In this document: positions 7,330 through 14,301 of the stretch, piece after piece | How the letters are laid out: every line of letters begins with the position of its first letter | Numbering within the stretch: position 1 is the stretch's first letter | Assembly (NCBI GenBank): GCA_002452325.1 | Contig: DKFG01000207.1 | Coordinates: forward strand, 2,116-16,416 | Length of the DNA stretch: 14,301 nt | DNA from: Geobacter sp. UBA6802 | GTDB lineage: Bacteria; Desulfobacterota; Desulfuromonadia; Geobacterales; Pseudopelobacteraceae | Reading direction: 5' to 3' | Notes under the pieces: generated by a model | The model's input: the letters and a program-made list of their open reading frames with translations, nothing else | Databases searched by the model: none | What the model was told of the DNA's origin: nothing | Position numbers and translations under genes: made by a program

Positions 7330-10300
7330 TTATCTTCTCAATAACGCTTCAACCCCTCGTCCATAGGTGACCAGCGGCACCCCTTGATAACCTCTACCGA
7401 TATGACCTTGGCCGCCATAACTGGTACTGGCAAACACACCGCTCCCCCGCTGACTGTTGAGATCATTGGCTATTCTTTGTGCTTCTTGCTGATCTAGTGT
7501 CCCATAAGCTTTGGTCACCATAAAATAGTGGCCGGGAGCAGCAGGATTTGGCTGGGAAAAGCCGGTAGCCGGGGGAACAGTTCCGCTCCTTATCTGGGCA
7601 CGGTAGGTCGGCATCATGTCATTGCCCCTTTTTCTCAAAGTGCTTGTATTTACTACCCAATAAATAGTTTTCGGCTTGTTTTTCTCTTTAAAAGCCGAGA
7701 CCTGCGCAAAGGTTATCAAACCGTTTGAGGCAAGCCGGTCAATCATTTGCATGGCACAGGCATTGGCCTGGATCTGCATAAGACTGTTATAAACTGTAGT
7801 AGCCACCTTTTTTTGCTGTTCAGCGGCAAAAGAGACCAGGCGAGCAGTGGACATCTGGCCGATTTCTTTGTGATTGACCGCAGAGCCAGATAAAATCTGA
7901 CGCATACGCTCATAGCTTTGCGGAGAAACCGTCTGATAGCATGAATGAACGGTTTTGCTGAAAACATCACTGGCAATTCTCTGCCACCGTTCTCTGCCGA
8001 TTTTTTCATAATCAATCTGAGGCTGAGGTTGCATTTGAGGGCTATAAACTGTTTGCCTGCTTATTGTTTCAGGCGGCGGAACATAGACCGGAGCAGGCGG
8101 GATATAGACAGGCGGTTTTGGCTGACGTGATAAATCAGGCACTGACGCCTTTTCAACCGGTTTTGCACTGGCCACCCTGAAGAAAAGCGTGGCAGATGTT
8201 ACGGATTCAGAATGCGCTGTAAAGAAATGCTTCAGAACAACCTGATACTCGCCTTGCTCAAAGTTACCAAGCTGGAACCTGAAACGGTAGTTTCCAGTCC
8301 CGGCAGGTTCACTGATCTGCTCTTGCTTTGCAAGCCCCGGCAGAGGTCTGCCGGCTGCGTCAAGCACCTGCCAGAAAAGCTGCGCGGGCTCAGGCGGATC
8401 AGTGTGTTTTATTGCAGCCTGCAAGGCAATAATATCACCATTGCGAAGCGCAGACAGCAGCGGTGGGCCATTGTAGTCCCCCAGCGTGGCTCTTATACTG
8501 AAAGGCTCAACTTTCTTATTTAGTTTCCCCAGGCGTATTTCAATCTGCTGATGCCCCAATATTTTACGGGTTGAGCCAGTGTTATCAATAATCCGCACTG
8601 CAACGCGATAATTTCCGCTATCCATGCCGGTTGAGTCAAAACGCAGTCTATCTGCATTTTGACTCTCGCCGTTCTGGGTCTTGTAATTTTCGCCATTAAC
8701 CAGCCATTGAACCTCGTGTTCTTTTGTCCACCTGCCAATACGGGCCACATTAAAGGCAAGAATATCGCCGGGCTTGAGGGTAATCAACTGCTGTCCGCCT
8801 GTTGTTGAAAACAGAGGGGTGCCATTTTCATGCAGGTATTTGTCTCTTGCCGCAGCAATAGGGCCAATTCCGATTTTGCCTGATACATTGAAACTGGCTT
8901 CCCTGTAATCAACCTGTAGTCCACTGGCTTTTTCAAACACCCGGATTGCAATATTGTGCTTTCCGGGGGAAAATCCTTCGCTCACGGCTATAAGGCGTCT
9001 TGCAGCCTCCGGATCATCAGCACGCATGGACCAGGCAGTCTGCCAATGATCATGGTCTTCAGGCATGATCATTGGCGGCAAAACTCCGGTTCTGCCATCT
9101 GGCGTGATAATCTCCCATTTTACAAAATAATCGCCAGTCCAGCGGTCATTTTTCTGAACAACAAATGCTATTGTTTCACCAACCTCGACGTCGCCAGCCA
9201 AAGGTCCGCCTTCAAAACCTCCTCTTCGCCCATACAATCCACCAAGGTCAAATTCCTGCGCCCTGGCATTTGAAGTTCTCTTCATCTCGCGCAACAGACT
9301 CTGCTGCTCTGCATGTCTGAAGTCAGCCAGAAAATTCCGTCCGCCATCCATGAAGAGATAGCCAGCCTCCATAACCGCTTCACCTCCTTTGGCAAGCGGA
9401 TCAACAAACATGGCATCAAAGGTCTCAAAAGATACAGTGGATACAACTGCAAACATGACAAACGCCGGGTCTGCCTGCCAACCTGTAACACCTCGCCGGG
9501 CAAGATCGTTTATATAATCCTGTGCCCGCTGATCAGCACGTTTGGTACGTTCCAACAGATCAATCACAGGTATGGGGGCCAACTCAATAGCGGCAACACC
9601 TGCTGCCTTCAGATATTTTTCAACTTCACTGTCTGTTTTTGCAAGATTGAAGAATAGATGCTCACCTCGAGATGCTTTATCCAGCTCAGCGGAAATACTC
9701 ATGATATCTCCGAACCACCCCATAAGAGCTCCGGCTTTCTGTAGACGCCCCCCTGGCGCAACTGCTGTTTTGCCCTGCACCTGCGGGCTGGCCGGATGTT
9801 TCTGCATCTCTCCAGTCACGCCGCTCACCAGTCGTGGTGAAGCACTGCTGTCATGAAGACGCGCCAGAACCTCTCCTCGCTGGGCCGGCGGTAAACCTTC
9901 ACTCAGTTTTACAATCCGTTGCTGAAATTCCGGTATCCGGTTTGGATGATGTTGTGACATCTGCGCAAGAACCCGAACCTCATTTATTGTGTCCTGATAT
10001 TTTAGATGTGCGGACATGGAGTTGGCAGTTGCTGACGTTATCTCTCGCTGCCGCTGGCTGACATCTGCTGATGGGGCGCGCTGTTTTGCTTTGCCGGGAA
10101 GGTCGGACTGACTTGCCTTTATAAGATCCTCCATCGGAATATTACGGTGCTGGCGGGATGCCGGATCCCACACCATGGTATCACCAGCCATTTTGGCAAG
10201 TTCGAGTGTAGCATGCTGGGCGCGCTGGTGATATTTGCTGCGCTGGGCCTGAATTCTTTGCAGCTCAGCTTCAAGCTGTATTCGCCGGATAGCGGCATCA

Positions 10301-11067
10301 GGCGGTTCAAGAGCAGGATCAGGATAGCGTTTACGGTGACTCGCCAATTCCTGGATTCGCTCTTGGGCCTGCCCGGCTTTCTTGTGTTGCAAATCAGCCA
10401 TTTCATCTTTGTAGGCCATTGTCTCCGCATAATTCTGAGCGCGCCCGGCACGGGCATTTGCCTCAAAAGAGGCCGCCCCCGGCCTTTTGTAAGCATCGTT
10501 GTTAATTTTTGCAATTTTTTCAAACTCTACCTGTGAAACCCCGGAGGGATCAGCCATGAAATCAACATCATTTTTTGCGGCAAAATCAATTCCGGCAGGA
10601 TCAACTCCTTTTTTCCGGATAATTTCAGAGAAATCGTCATTAAAATTTTTGCGGATTTTATTTATCTGTTCTGCGGAGTCAGCTTTTTTAAGTATAAAAT
10701 CAGTGTCTGTCCCGGCATCGACTGGCTTTGAAGATGCTGTTTTTTGTCTTTCAAGCACGGCGCCTTGTCGTTTTGCTGCTGTTGTAGCCGTAGCTGTGGT
10801 TACCTGACTATAGTAAGCCTGACTTCGCTGGAAAGCTGCGTCTGAGATTACCCCCTTGATCCGCATCTGATTGATCTCAAGGTTATTTTTTAATATCAGG
10901 CCTTCCTGATAGGGGGTCGCCTTTCCGGACTCCATGGCTCTGACAGCTTCAAACAGTTCATCTGTCCATGAGAAAGAGAGAGTTGCAAGGGAAAGAGAGA
11001 GTAAAATTGTGCAAATAAACACTTTAGTCCGCAATAGTGAAAGTCGGCAAAGAGGCAAAGATTTCAT
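7330..11067 (-). CDS. Giant exported multidomain protein with three Ig-like modules
   Basis: 1245 residues, no family recognised for the whole. The signal peptide (residues 1-33, ending ATLSFS) predicts export. Residues about 34-440 are Gln/Ala/Lys-rich and mostly helical, with probable coiled coil near 215-290. Residues 440-600 are Gly/Ala-rich with semi-hydrophobic helices, including 535-557, which could touch a membrane. Three Ig-like repeats occupy about 626-730, 762-846 and 873-966. A Pro-rich linker (967-1017, PPVYIPPAPVYVPPP) leads to a C-terminal domain (1018-1245) with only two Cys, C1043 and C1104, which may form a disulfide. The start at 11067 is set by GGGAGG about 6 nt upstream, and its ATG overlaps the TGA of the TPR gene (ATGA), implying translational coupling. 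The longer start at 11088 has a poor ribosome site. A surface scaffold or adhesin-like role is plausible but unproven. Confidence 0.82.
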   Translation of the reverse strand: MKSLPLCRLSLLRTKVFICTILLSLSLATLSFSWTDELFEAVRAMESGKATPYQEGLILKNNLEINQMRIKGVISDAAFQRSQAYYSQVTTATATTAAKRQGAVLERQKTASSKPVDAGTDTDFILKKADSAEQINKIRKNFNDDFSEIIRKKGVDPAGIDFAAKNDVDFMADPSGVSQVEFEKIAKINNDAYKRPGAASFEANARAGRAQNYAETMAYKDEMADLQHKKAGQAQERIQELASHRKRYPDPALEPPDAAIRRIQLEAELQRIQAQRSKYHQRAQHATLELAKMAGDTMVWDPASRQHRNIPMEDLIKASQSDLPGKAKQRAPSADVSQRQREITSATANSMSAHLKYQDTINEVRVLAQMSQHHPNRIPEFQQRIVKLSEGLPPAQRGEVLARLHDSSASPRLVSGVTGEMQKHPASPQVQGKTAVAPGGRLQKAGALMGWFGDIMSISAELDKASRGEHLFFNLAKTDSEVEKYLKAAGVAAIELAPIPVIDLLERTKRADQRAQDYINDLARRGVTGWQADPAFVMFAVVSTVSFETFDAMFVDPLAKGGEAVMEAGYLFMDGGRNFLADFRHAEQQSLLREMKRTSNARAQEFDLGGLYGRRGGFEGGPLAGDVEVGETIAFVVQKNDRWTGDYFVKWEIITPDGRTGVLPPMIMPEDHDHWQTAWSMRADDPEAARRLIAVSEGFSPGKHNIAIRVFEKASGLQVDYREASFNVSGKIGIGPIAAARDKYLHENGTPLFSTTGGQQLITLKPGDILAFNVARIGRWTKEHEVQWLVNGENYKTQNGESQNADRLRFDSTGMDSGNYRVAVRIIDNTGSTRKILGHQQIEIRLGKLNKKVEPFSIRATLGDYNGPPLLSALRNGDIIALQAAIKHTDPPEPAQLFWQVLDAAGRPLPGLAKQEQISEPAGTGNYRFRFQLGNFEQGEYQVVLKHFFTAHSESVTSATLFFRVASAKPVEKASVPDLSRQPKPPVYIPPAPVYVPPPETISRQTVYSPQMQPQPQIDYEKIGRERWQRIASDVFSKTVHSCYQTVSPQSYERMRQILSGSAVNHKEIGQMSTARLVSFAAEQQKKVATTVYNSLMQIQANACAMQMIDRLASNGLITFAQVSAFKEKNKPKTIYWVVNTSTLRKRGNDMMPTYRAQIRSGTVPPATGFSQPNPAAPGHYFMVTKAYGTLDQQEAQRIANDLNSQRGSGVFASTSYGGQGHIGRGYQGVPLVTYGRGVEALLRR
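8170..9192 (-). repeat. Three tandem diverged Ig-like modules in the 1245-aa protein
   Basis: Protein-level repeats, not nucleotide repeats. The three modules align at their entry strand: VGETIAFVVQKNDRWT (629-644), PGDILAFNVARIGRWT (766-781) and NGDIIALQAAI (876-886). Each is followed by a W-centred strand (VKWEII, VQWLVNG, FWQVLD). Each also has an exit strand of the type GKHNIAIRVFE (702-712), GNYRVAVRIID (818-828) or GEYQVVLKHFF (939-949). The pattern fits bacterial Ig-like or fibronectin-like beta-sandwiches used as spacers or binding arms in surface proteins. Confidence 0.6.
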
Positions 11068-11927
11068 CGCTTTCCTCCCTTCAGCCATTTGGCCTGAAGC
11101 AGTCTGGCGTAATCCTGCTCTGCCTTGCTTCCCAGTTTCTGTTGTATAACCTGCTCCAACTCTTTAGCAGCTTCGCTGTTTCTACTGCTATTCTGCAAAA
11201 GGACAGCAAGAGTTGTGCGAAGCGAGGCAGATCTTGGATGTCTGAAGGAGAGATTTTTAAGATATTTTAGCCCGGCTTCAGGATTCTCTTCTGACAGATA
11301 GCAGAAAGCCAGCGGTGCCAGCACCAGGCCGGTCACCATCTCCGGATCTGCCTCAAGCAGCAACTGATACTGCTCTGCCGCAAGCTGGAACTTCCCTTGC
11401 TCCTGCAGCACCTGAGCCAGAGCGAAACGCGCTTGGCGATGGTCAGGCTGTAACTCAAGAACAGACAAAAAACTGTCAGTAGCCTGCGTTAATGATACCG
11501 GATCAGCCTTGAGGGTGGCATACAACATGCCCTGAAAAAAAAGATGCTCGGAAGAGTCGGGGTTTATGTCTACAGCGGAATTTATATGAAAAAGCGCGTT
11601 GTGAAAATCTGCTGGGCGGCCCAGCTTCAGCCAGCGGTCGTAATCCTGAACAGCCCGATGAAACATCTGTGACGCAATTGTACGGTAATCTTTCTCTATC
11701 AGGTTGTGAAACTGATGCAGCGTGTGACTATTTGTTTTAACTGTTTTCCAACTTTCAGCCGCTGCTGTATCAAAACCGTACTGACTCGAACGGGAAGGTT
11801 GTGTTTCAGAAAAAACAGGTTGAGGGATGGAGATGGATCCCAAGAAAAGTAATGTTACAACCTTCAGCCGACAATTTAGAAAAGACTTCCAGCATTTGAA
11901 GATTAGTGGATTTTTTTTCGTAGACAT
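11064..11927 (-). CDS. Exported TPR-repeat protein
   Basis: 287 residues. A long basic N-region (MSTKKNPLIFKCWKSFLNCR) precedes a hydrophobic core, with a probable signal cleavage after PVFS (about residue 40), so the protein is likely periplasmic or anchored in the inner membrane. Residues about 104-262 form four or so TPR-like helical hairpins, recognisable by ALFHINSAVDINPDSSEHLF, ATDSFLSVLELQPDHRQARF and AAEQYQLLLEADP. TPRs bind partner proteins. The start at 11927 is chosen because AGGAGG lies 6 nt upstream; the in-frame start at 12005 has no ribosome site and would add a polar stretch before the signal. It is the first gene of the six-gene run, and its TGA overlaps the start of the giant gene by 4 nt, so the two products are probably made together and may interact. 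Confidence 0.85.
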   Translation of the reverse strand: MSTKKNPLIFKCWKSFLNCRLKVVTLLFLGSISIPQPVFSETQPSRSSQYGFDTAAAESWKTVKTNSHTLHQFHNLIEKDYRTIASQMFHRAVQDYDRWLKLGRPADFHNALFHINSAVDINPDSSEHLFFQGMLYATLKADPVSLTQATDSFLSVLELQPDHRQARFALAQVLQEQGKFQLAAEQYQLLLEADPEMVTGLVLAPLAFCYLSEENPEAGLKYLKNLSFRHPRSASLRTTLAVLLQNSSRNSEAAKELEQVIQQKLGSKAEQDYARLLQAKWLKGGKR

Positions 11928-11984
11928 ACCAGACCTCCTGTTGATTCGTAGCCTGGGAATTGAATCAGAGTTGCAAAAGGGTAG

Positions 11985-12003
11985 GAAAAGCCTGACGACA
12001 GGC
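11985..12003 (-). terminator. Short intrinsic terminator after the hydrogenase protease gene
   Basis: On the minus strand GCCTG-TCGT-CAGGC is followed at once by TTTT. The hairpin lies about 57 nt after the protease stop and about 60 nt before the TPR start. The stem has only 5 bp, so termination may be partial. It marks the likely boundary between the hydrogenase operon and the exported-protein operon. No strong promoter is visible in the roughly 60 nt left before the TPR gene. Confidence 0.5.
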
Positions 12004-12059
12004 AAACATTGAAATATATGCTTGCAAGATTAAAGAATCACTTGCTTTTTGATACTTGG

Positions 12060-12539
12060 TTACATGAATGTTGGGGGCATACTACTGCAGGAAATTTCCT
12101 CCAGTACCATCGATTCCAGTATCGGTAGTGCTGCCTCAACGACAGCACTTAATTCGGTGCCCATCTCCAGGCAGCTCGGCTGCACACCGATCAGAATGAT
12201 CTCCTCCGGCAGCTGCCCCATCAGGCGGGCAACAGCCAGCAGGTCTTTCATACCCATCTGGTGCGGAGAGAGTTTTGTTTCCAGAGCAACCGGCACGTCA
12301 TCACCCTTCAGGCATACGGTTGTGCCAGGTGGTTGTGCCAGCTCTACTGCATCGACAATGATGAGACGGTGAATTCCTTCAAGATAGGGCAACAGATCAA
12401 GGCCCAGGGTACCCCCATCCATGCAGCTAACCGTAACAGGCAGTCTGCCGGAATCCCGTAGCCGCTCAATAACACGTGGTCCAACACCGTCGTCAGACAT
12501 GATGGTGTTACCCAGCCCCAATACCAGGGTTTGCTGCAT
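12060..12539 (-). CDS. hyaD: NiFe hydrogenase maturation endopeptidase
   Basis: 159-residue cytoplasmic protease of the HyaD/HybD/HycI family (peptidase family M52). It removes the C-terminal tail of the hydrogenase large subunit once Ni is inserted. Landmarks are GLGNTIMSDDGVG at the N-terminus, the DGGTLGLDLL motif (41-50), D63 in IIVDAVE and H93 in SPHQMG. By alignment from memory with HybD, the Ni-sensing ligands E16, D62 and H93 correspond here to D17, D63 and H93, so the first ligand is Asp rather than Glu. The start has GAGGAG 7 nt upstream. It follows the cytochrome gene by 49 nt with a strong hairpin between. Its substrate is probably the large subunit encoded two genes upstream. Geobacter literature would call this hyaP; the symbol given is the E. 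coli one. Confidence 0.92.
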   Translation of the reverse strand: MQQTLVLGLGNTIMSDDGVGPRVIERLRDSGRLPVTVSCMDGGTLGLDLLPYLEGIHRLIIVDAVELAQPPGTTVCLKGDDVPVALETKLSPHQMGMKDLLAVARLMGQLPEEIILIGVQPSCLEMGTELSAVVEAALPILESMVLEEISCSSMPPTFM

Positions 12540-12557
12540 GTCATACTCCTCTTAAAG

Positions 12558-12583
12558 AAGCGGGGTGGCTGCCCACCCCGCTT
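12558..12583 (-). terminator. Strong intercistronic hairpin between cytochrome and protease genes
   Basis: AAGCGGGGTGG (12558-12568) and CCACCCCGCTT (12573-12583) form a perfect, GC-rich 11-bp stem with a 4-nt loop. It lies just after the cytochrome b stop and about 20 nt before the protease start. On the transcript it is followed by only a short broken U-run, so it may act as a leaky terminator or as a 3' stabiliser. Either would set protease level below that of the structural subunits. The protease ribosome site lies just downstream of the stem and remains free. Confidence 0.6.
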
Positions 12584-12588
12584 AAGGA

Positions 12589-13305
12589 TCACTTCTTCTT
12601 TTTGCTTCTCCAAGGGAAGATATCCCAATGTCGACTCTTGCAAACCGCATAGGGGCTGGTGGTGAATTTGTACCCGCTGAACATGCTGGATATTTCGCCA
12701 CCCTTTTCTTTGATATCCATTAACCAGGCACTGTAGACATGGTTGATGACAAAACCGAAGATCAGGTACATGGCCAGATGATGATAGAGATGCATCTGCT
12801 GTGATGTCATCAAAACGTACATCGGCTTGAGCAGTGTGTGCATGATGCCGCCCGGCTCATGCTCCGCATACATGGCAAAGCCGGTCAGGAGCATGAACCA
12901 GTAGACCAGAAACACCACAAAATAGGCTGTGGCAGCCATTGGGTTGTGACCGGTGGTCTCTGGAGGATGTGTGCTGCGAAAAGTGTAGTAGTCAAAGACC
13001 TCTTTCATCTCTTGCCTGCCTGCCTTGCCGAAAAACGGAAAATACTCCCGCCAGCCGGCATAGCAGTTACCGGTTAAGGTCCAGATCATACGGGTTACCA
13101 CGCTTACCAGAAACGCATAGGCAAACACAAAGTGAATGAAACGGATCCAGCCCATCAGATAGGAATCTGGTGAACTACCGATAAAAACCGGATTGCCAAT
13201 AAGAATGCCGGTGGCTGAAAGCACCACAATCGAGAGTACATTCACCCAGTGACACCACCGTACCGGTAGTTCCCATATATATTGTTTATATTTCTTCTCA
13301 GCCAT
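12589..13305 (-). CDS. hyaC: NiFe hydrogenase b-type cytochrome subunit
   Basis: 238-residue inner-membrane cytochrome b of the HyaC/HupC/CybH family. It anchors the hydrogenase dimer and passes electrons from H2 oxidation to the quinone pool. Four transmembrane segments are visible at about 20-40, 54-75, 125-147 and 175-197. Likely haem ligands are H19 (RWCHW), H58 (RFIHF), H175 or H176 (YHHL) and H189 (INHVY), matching the family pattern for two b haems. The C-terminus is a basic KKKK tail, consistent with a cytoplasmic end. The ATG at 13305 follows the large-subunit stop by 15 nt, with an AAGGGGG ribosome site in that gap. In Geobacter nomenclature the gene would be hyaB, so symbols should be compared with care. 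Confidence 0.93.
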   Translation of the reverse strand: MAEKKYKQYIWELPVRWCHWVNVLSIVVLSATGILIGNPVFIGSSPDSYLMGWIRFIHFVFAYAFLVSVVTRMIWTLTGNCYAGWREYFPFFGKAGRQEMKEVFDYYTFRSTHPPETTGHNPMAATAYFVVFLVYWFMLLTGFAMYAEHEPGGIMHTLLKPMYVLMTSQQMHLYHHLAMYLIFGFVINHVYSAWLMDIKEKGGEISSMFSGYKFTTSPYAVCKSRHWDIFPWRSKKKK

Positions 13306-13320
13306 GACAGCCCCCTTTCA

Positions 13321-14301
13321 TCAGGAGACCTTGACCTGCACCAGTTCGTTGCCGACAGCATCGGTAACATGTACGGCGCAGGCAAGACAAGGGTCAAAGG
13401 AGTGAATGGTGCGCAGAATCTCCAACGGCTGATCTGCCTTGGCTATCGGAGTTCCTACCAGCGCAGCCTCATAGGGGCCGCGCTGTCCCTTGAGATCACG
13501 AGGCGAGGCATTCCAGGTGGAAGGTACCACGGCCTGGTAGTTGTAGATTTTCTGATCCTTGATGCGGATCCAGTGTCCCAAAGCCCCACGGGGGGCTTCA
13601 TGGAAACCGTAGCCCGATGCCTCTGCCGGCCACTCTTTGGGATCCCATTTCTCGTTAGCATGAATCCGGTAATCGCCCTTGCCGATATTGGCAATCAGCT
13701 GGTCCAGCCAGACCGGGCTCTGTTGTGCAATCAGCAGGGCATCAATACCCCGTGCTGCTGTGCGCCCGAGGGTTGAGAACAGGGCCTCTGGTCCGACCCC
13801 CAGCTTGGCCAGCACCATATTAACCGCAGCCTTGGTTTCTTTGTGTCCGCCCACGTATGCCACCAGGATACGGGCCAACGGACCGACCTCCATCGGGGTT
13901 TCTTCGTAACGGGGCGCCTTGACCCAGGAGTATTTGGCATCGGTGTCCAGATGCTCGTAGGGCGGCTTGGGGCCGGTATAATTGGCCTCGGTCTCCCCTT
14001 TCCAAGGATGCAGTCCCTGGCCTTTTCCTGCGGTACTCTCATACCAGGAGTGATCCACATACTCGGCAATCTTGTTTTGATCAACTGGCAACAGTTTACT
14101 GATGTCTTTGTTCATGATGATCCCGTCAGGAAACCAGAGGTTGCCGTTGATCGGATCAGGAAATTCACCGTATGAAAGGAAATTGCCCACTCCACCGCCG
14201 ATGGCAGCCCACTCTTTGTAAAATGAAGCAATGGCCAGCAGATCAGGGATATAAACCTTTTCAACAAAATCCTGGGCCTTGGCAAGCAGCCGTTTGATGG
14301 T
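13321..14301 (-). CDS. hyaB: NiFe hydrogenase large subunit, C-terminal part (cut by window edge)
   Basis: The 326 visible residues are the C-terminal portion of the periplasmic catalytic subunit of a group 1 uptake hydrogenase. The frame runs open to the window end, reading TIKRLLAKAQDFVEKVYIPD and LLAIASFYKEW before GGGVGNFLSYGEF, so the GTG at 14190 is an internal Val and not a start. The C-terminal Ni-Fe ligand motif DPCLACAVH (303-311) is intact with C305 and C308. It is followed by VTDAVGNELVQVKVS, a 15-residue tail expected to be cut after H311 by the endopeptidase in this operon. The N-terminal RxCGxC ligand motif is outside the window, as is the Tat-exported small subunit. The cytochrome gene follows after 15 nt. 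Confidence 0.95.
   Translation of the reverse strand, partial: TIKRLLAKAQDFVEKVYIPDLLAIASFYKEWAAIGGGVGNFLSYGEFPDPINGNLWFPDGIIMNKDISKLLPVDQNKIAEYVDHSWYESTAGKGQGLHPWKGETEANYTGPKPPYEHLDTDAKYSWVKAPRYEETPMEVGPLARILVAYVGGHKETKAAVNMVLAKLGVGPEALFSTLGRTAARGIDALLIAQQSPVWLDQLIANIGKGDYRIHANEKWDPKEWPAEASGYGFHEAPRGALGHWIRIKDQKIYNYQAVVPSTWNASPRDLKGQRGPYEAALVGTPIAKADQPLEILRTIHSFDPCLACAVHVTDAVGNELVQVKVS

Noticed and set aside
7945..10807. Several 60-139-residue plus-strand open frames opposite the giant gene
   Set aside because: They are antisense shadows with no ribosome sites or recognisable domains, while the minus-strand frame is continuous and has clear structure.
11068..11088. Longer start of the 1245-aa protein at 11088
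   Set aside because: Only a weak AGG lies upstream, whereas the ATG at 11067 has GGGAGG and forms an ATGA overlap with the upstream stop.
11928..12005. 26-residue N-terminal extension of the TPR protein
   Set aside because: It lacks a ribosome site, overlaps the hairpin terminator, and would put a polar stretch before the signal peptide. The ATG at 11927 has AGGAGG.
12013..12036. TATATT -10-like box with GTGATT 17 nt upstream as a promoter for the TPR operon
   Set aside because: The -35 match is poor, and the start site would fall at or just before the hairpin with its U-run, which would end the transcript at once.
14188..14190. GTG at 14190 as start of the hydrogenase large subunit
   Set aside because: The open frame continues to the window edge with 37 further residues typical of the family, so this codon is an internal Val.

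Overview
The window reads as a Geobacter/Trichlorobacter/Pelobacter-type deltaproteobacterium (Desulfuromonadia). The basis is a group 1 membrane-bound NiFe hydrogenase cluster in the order large subunit, b-type cytochrome, endopeptidase; a large PAS/GGDEF regulator with a Cys/His-rich PAS insert of a kind I associate with this group; and overall codon use. The assignment is inference from gene content, not a search result. All ten convincing genes lie on the minus strand, so the biological reading direction is right to left.

Right end (14301 to 12060): the tail of a NiFe hydrogenase operon. It holds the large subunit C-terminus with the DPCxxC Ni ligands and a 15-residue cleavable tail, the four-helix haem b cytochrome that passes electrons to quinone, and the maturation protease that removes the tail. 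A strong 11-bp hairpin separates the cytochrome and protease genes. A short hairpin with a U-tract follows the protease.

Centre (11927 to 2693): six tightly packed genes, probably one operon, all predicted to be exported. In order they are a TPR protein; a 1245-residue protein with a helical N-terminal half, three tandem Ig-like modules, a Pro-rich linker and a C-terminal domain with two Cys; a MORN plus WG repeat protein with a C-terminal lectin-like beta-sandwich; a DUF1566 (Lcl-domain) lipoprotein; a 176-residue secreted orphan; and an ankyrin-repeat lipoprotein. Short gaps, an ATGA start/stop overlap and uniform export signals suggest one envelope-associated assembly. I do not recognise it as a described system, and it is the most interesting part of the window.

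Left end (2539 to 1): a good sigma70-type promoter drives a REC-GAF-PAS-GGDEF regulator, a likely diguanylate cyclase with an intact active site and inhibitory site. It is followed after 27 nt by guaB (IMP dehydrogenase), cut by the window edge. This pairs a GTP-consuming signalling enzyme with the committed step of guanine nucleotide synthesis.

No tRNA, rRNA, CRISPR array, insertion sequence or integrase was seen. The plus-strand open frames look like shadows of the minus-strand genes.
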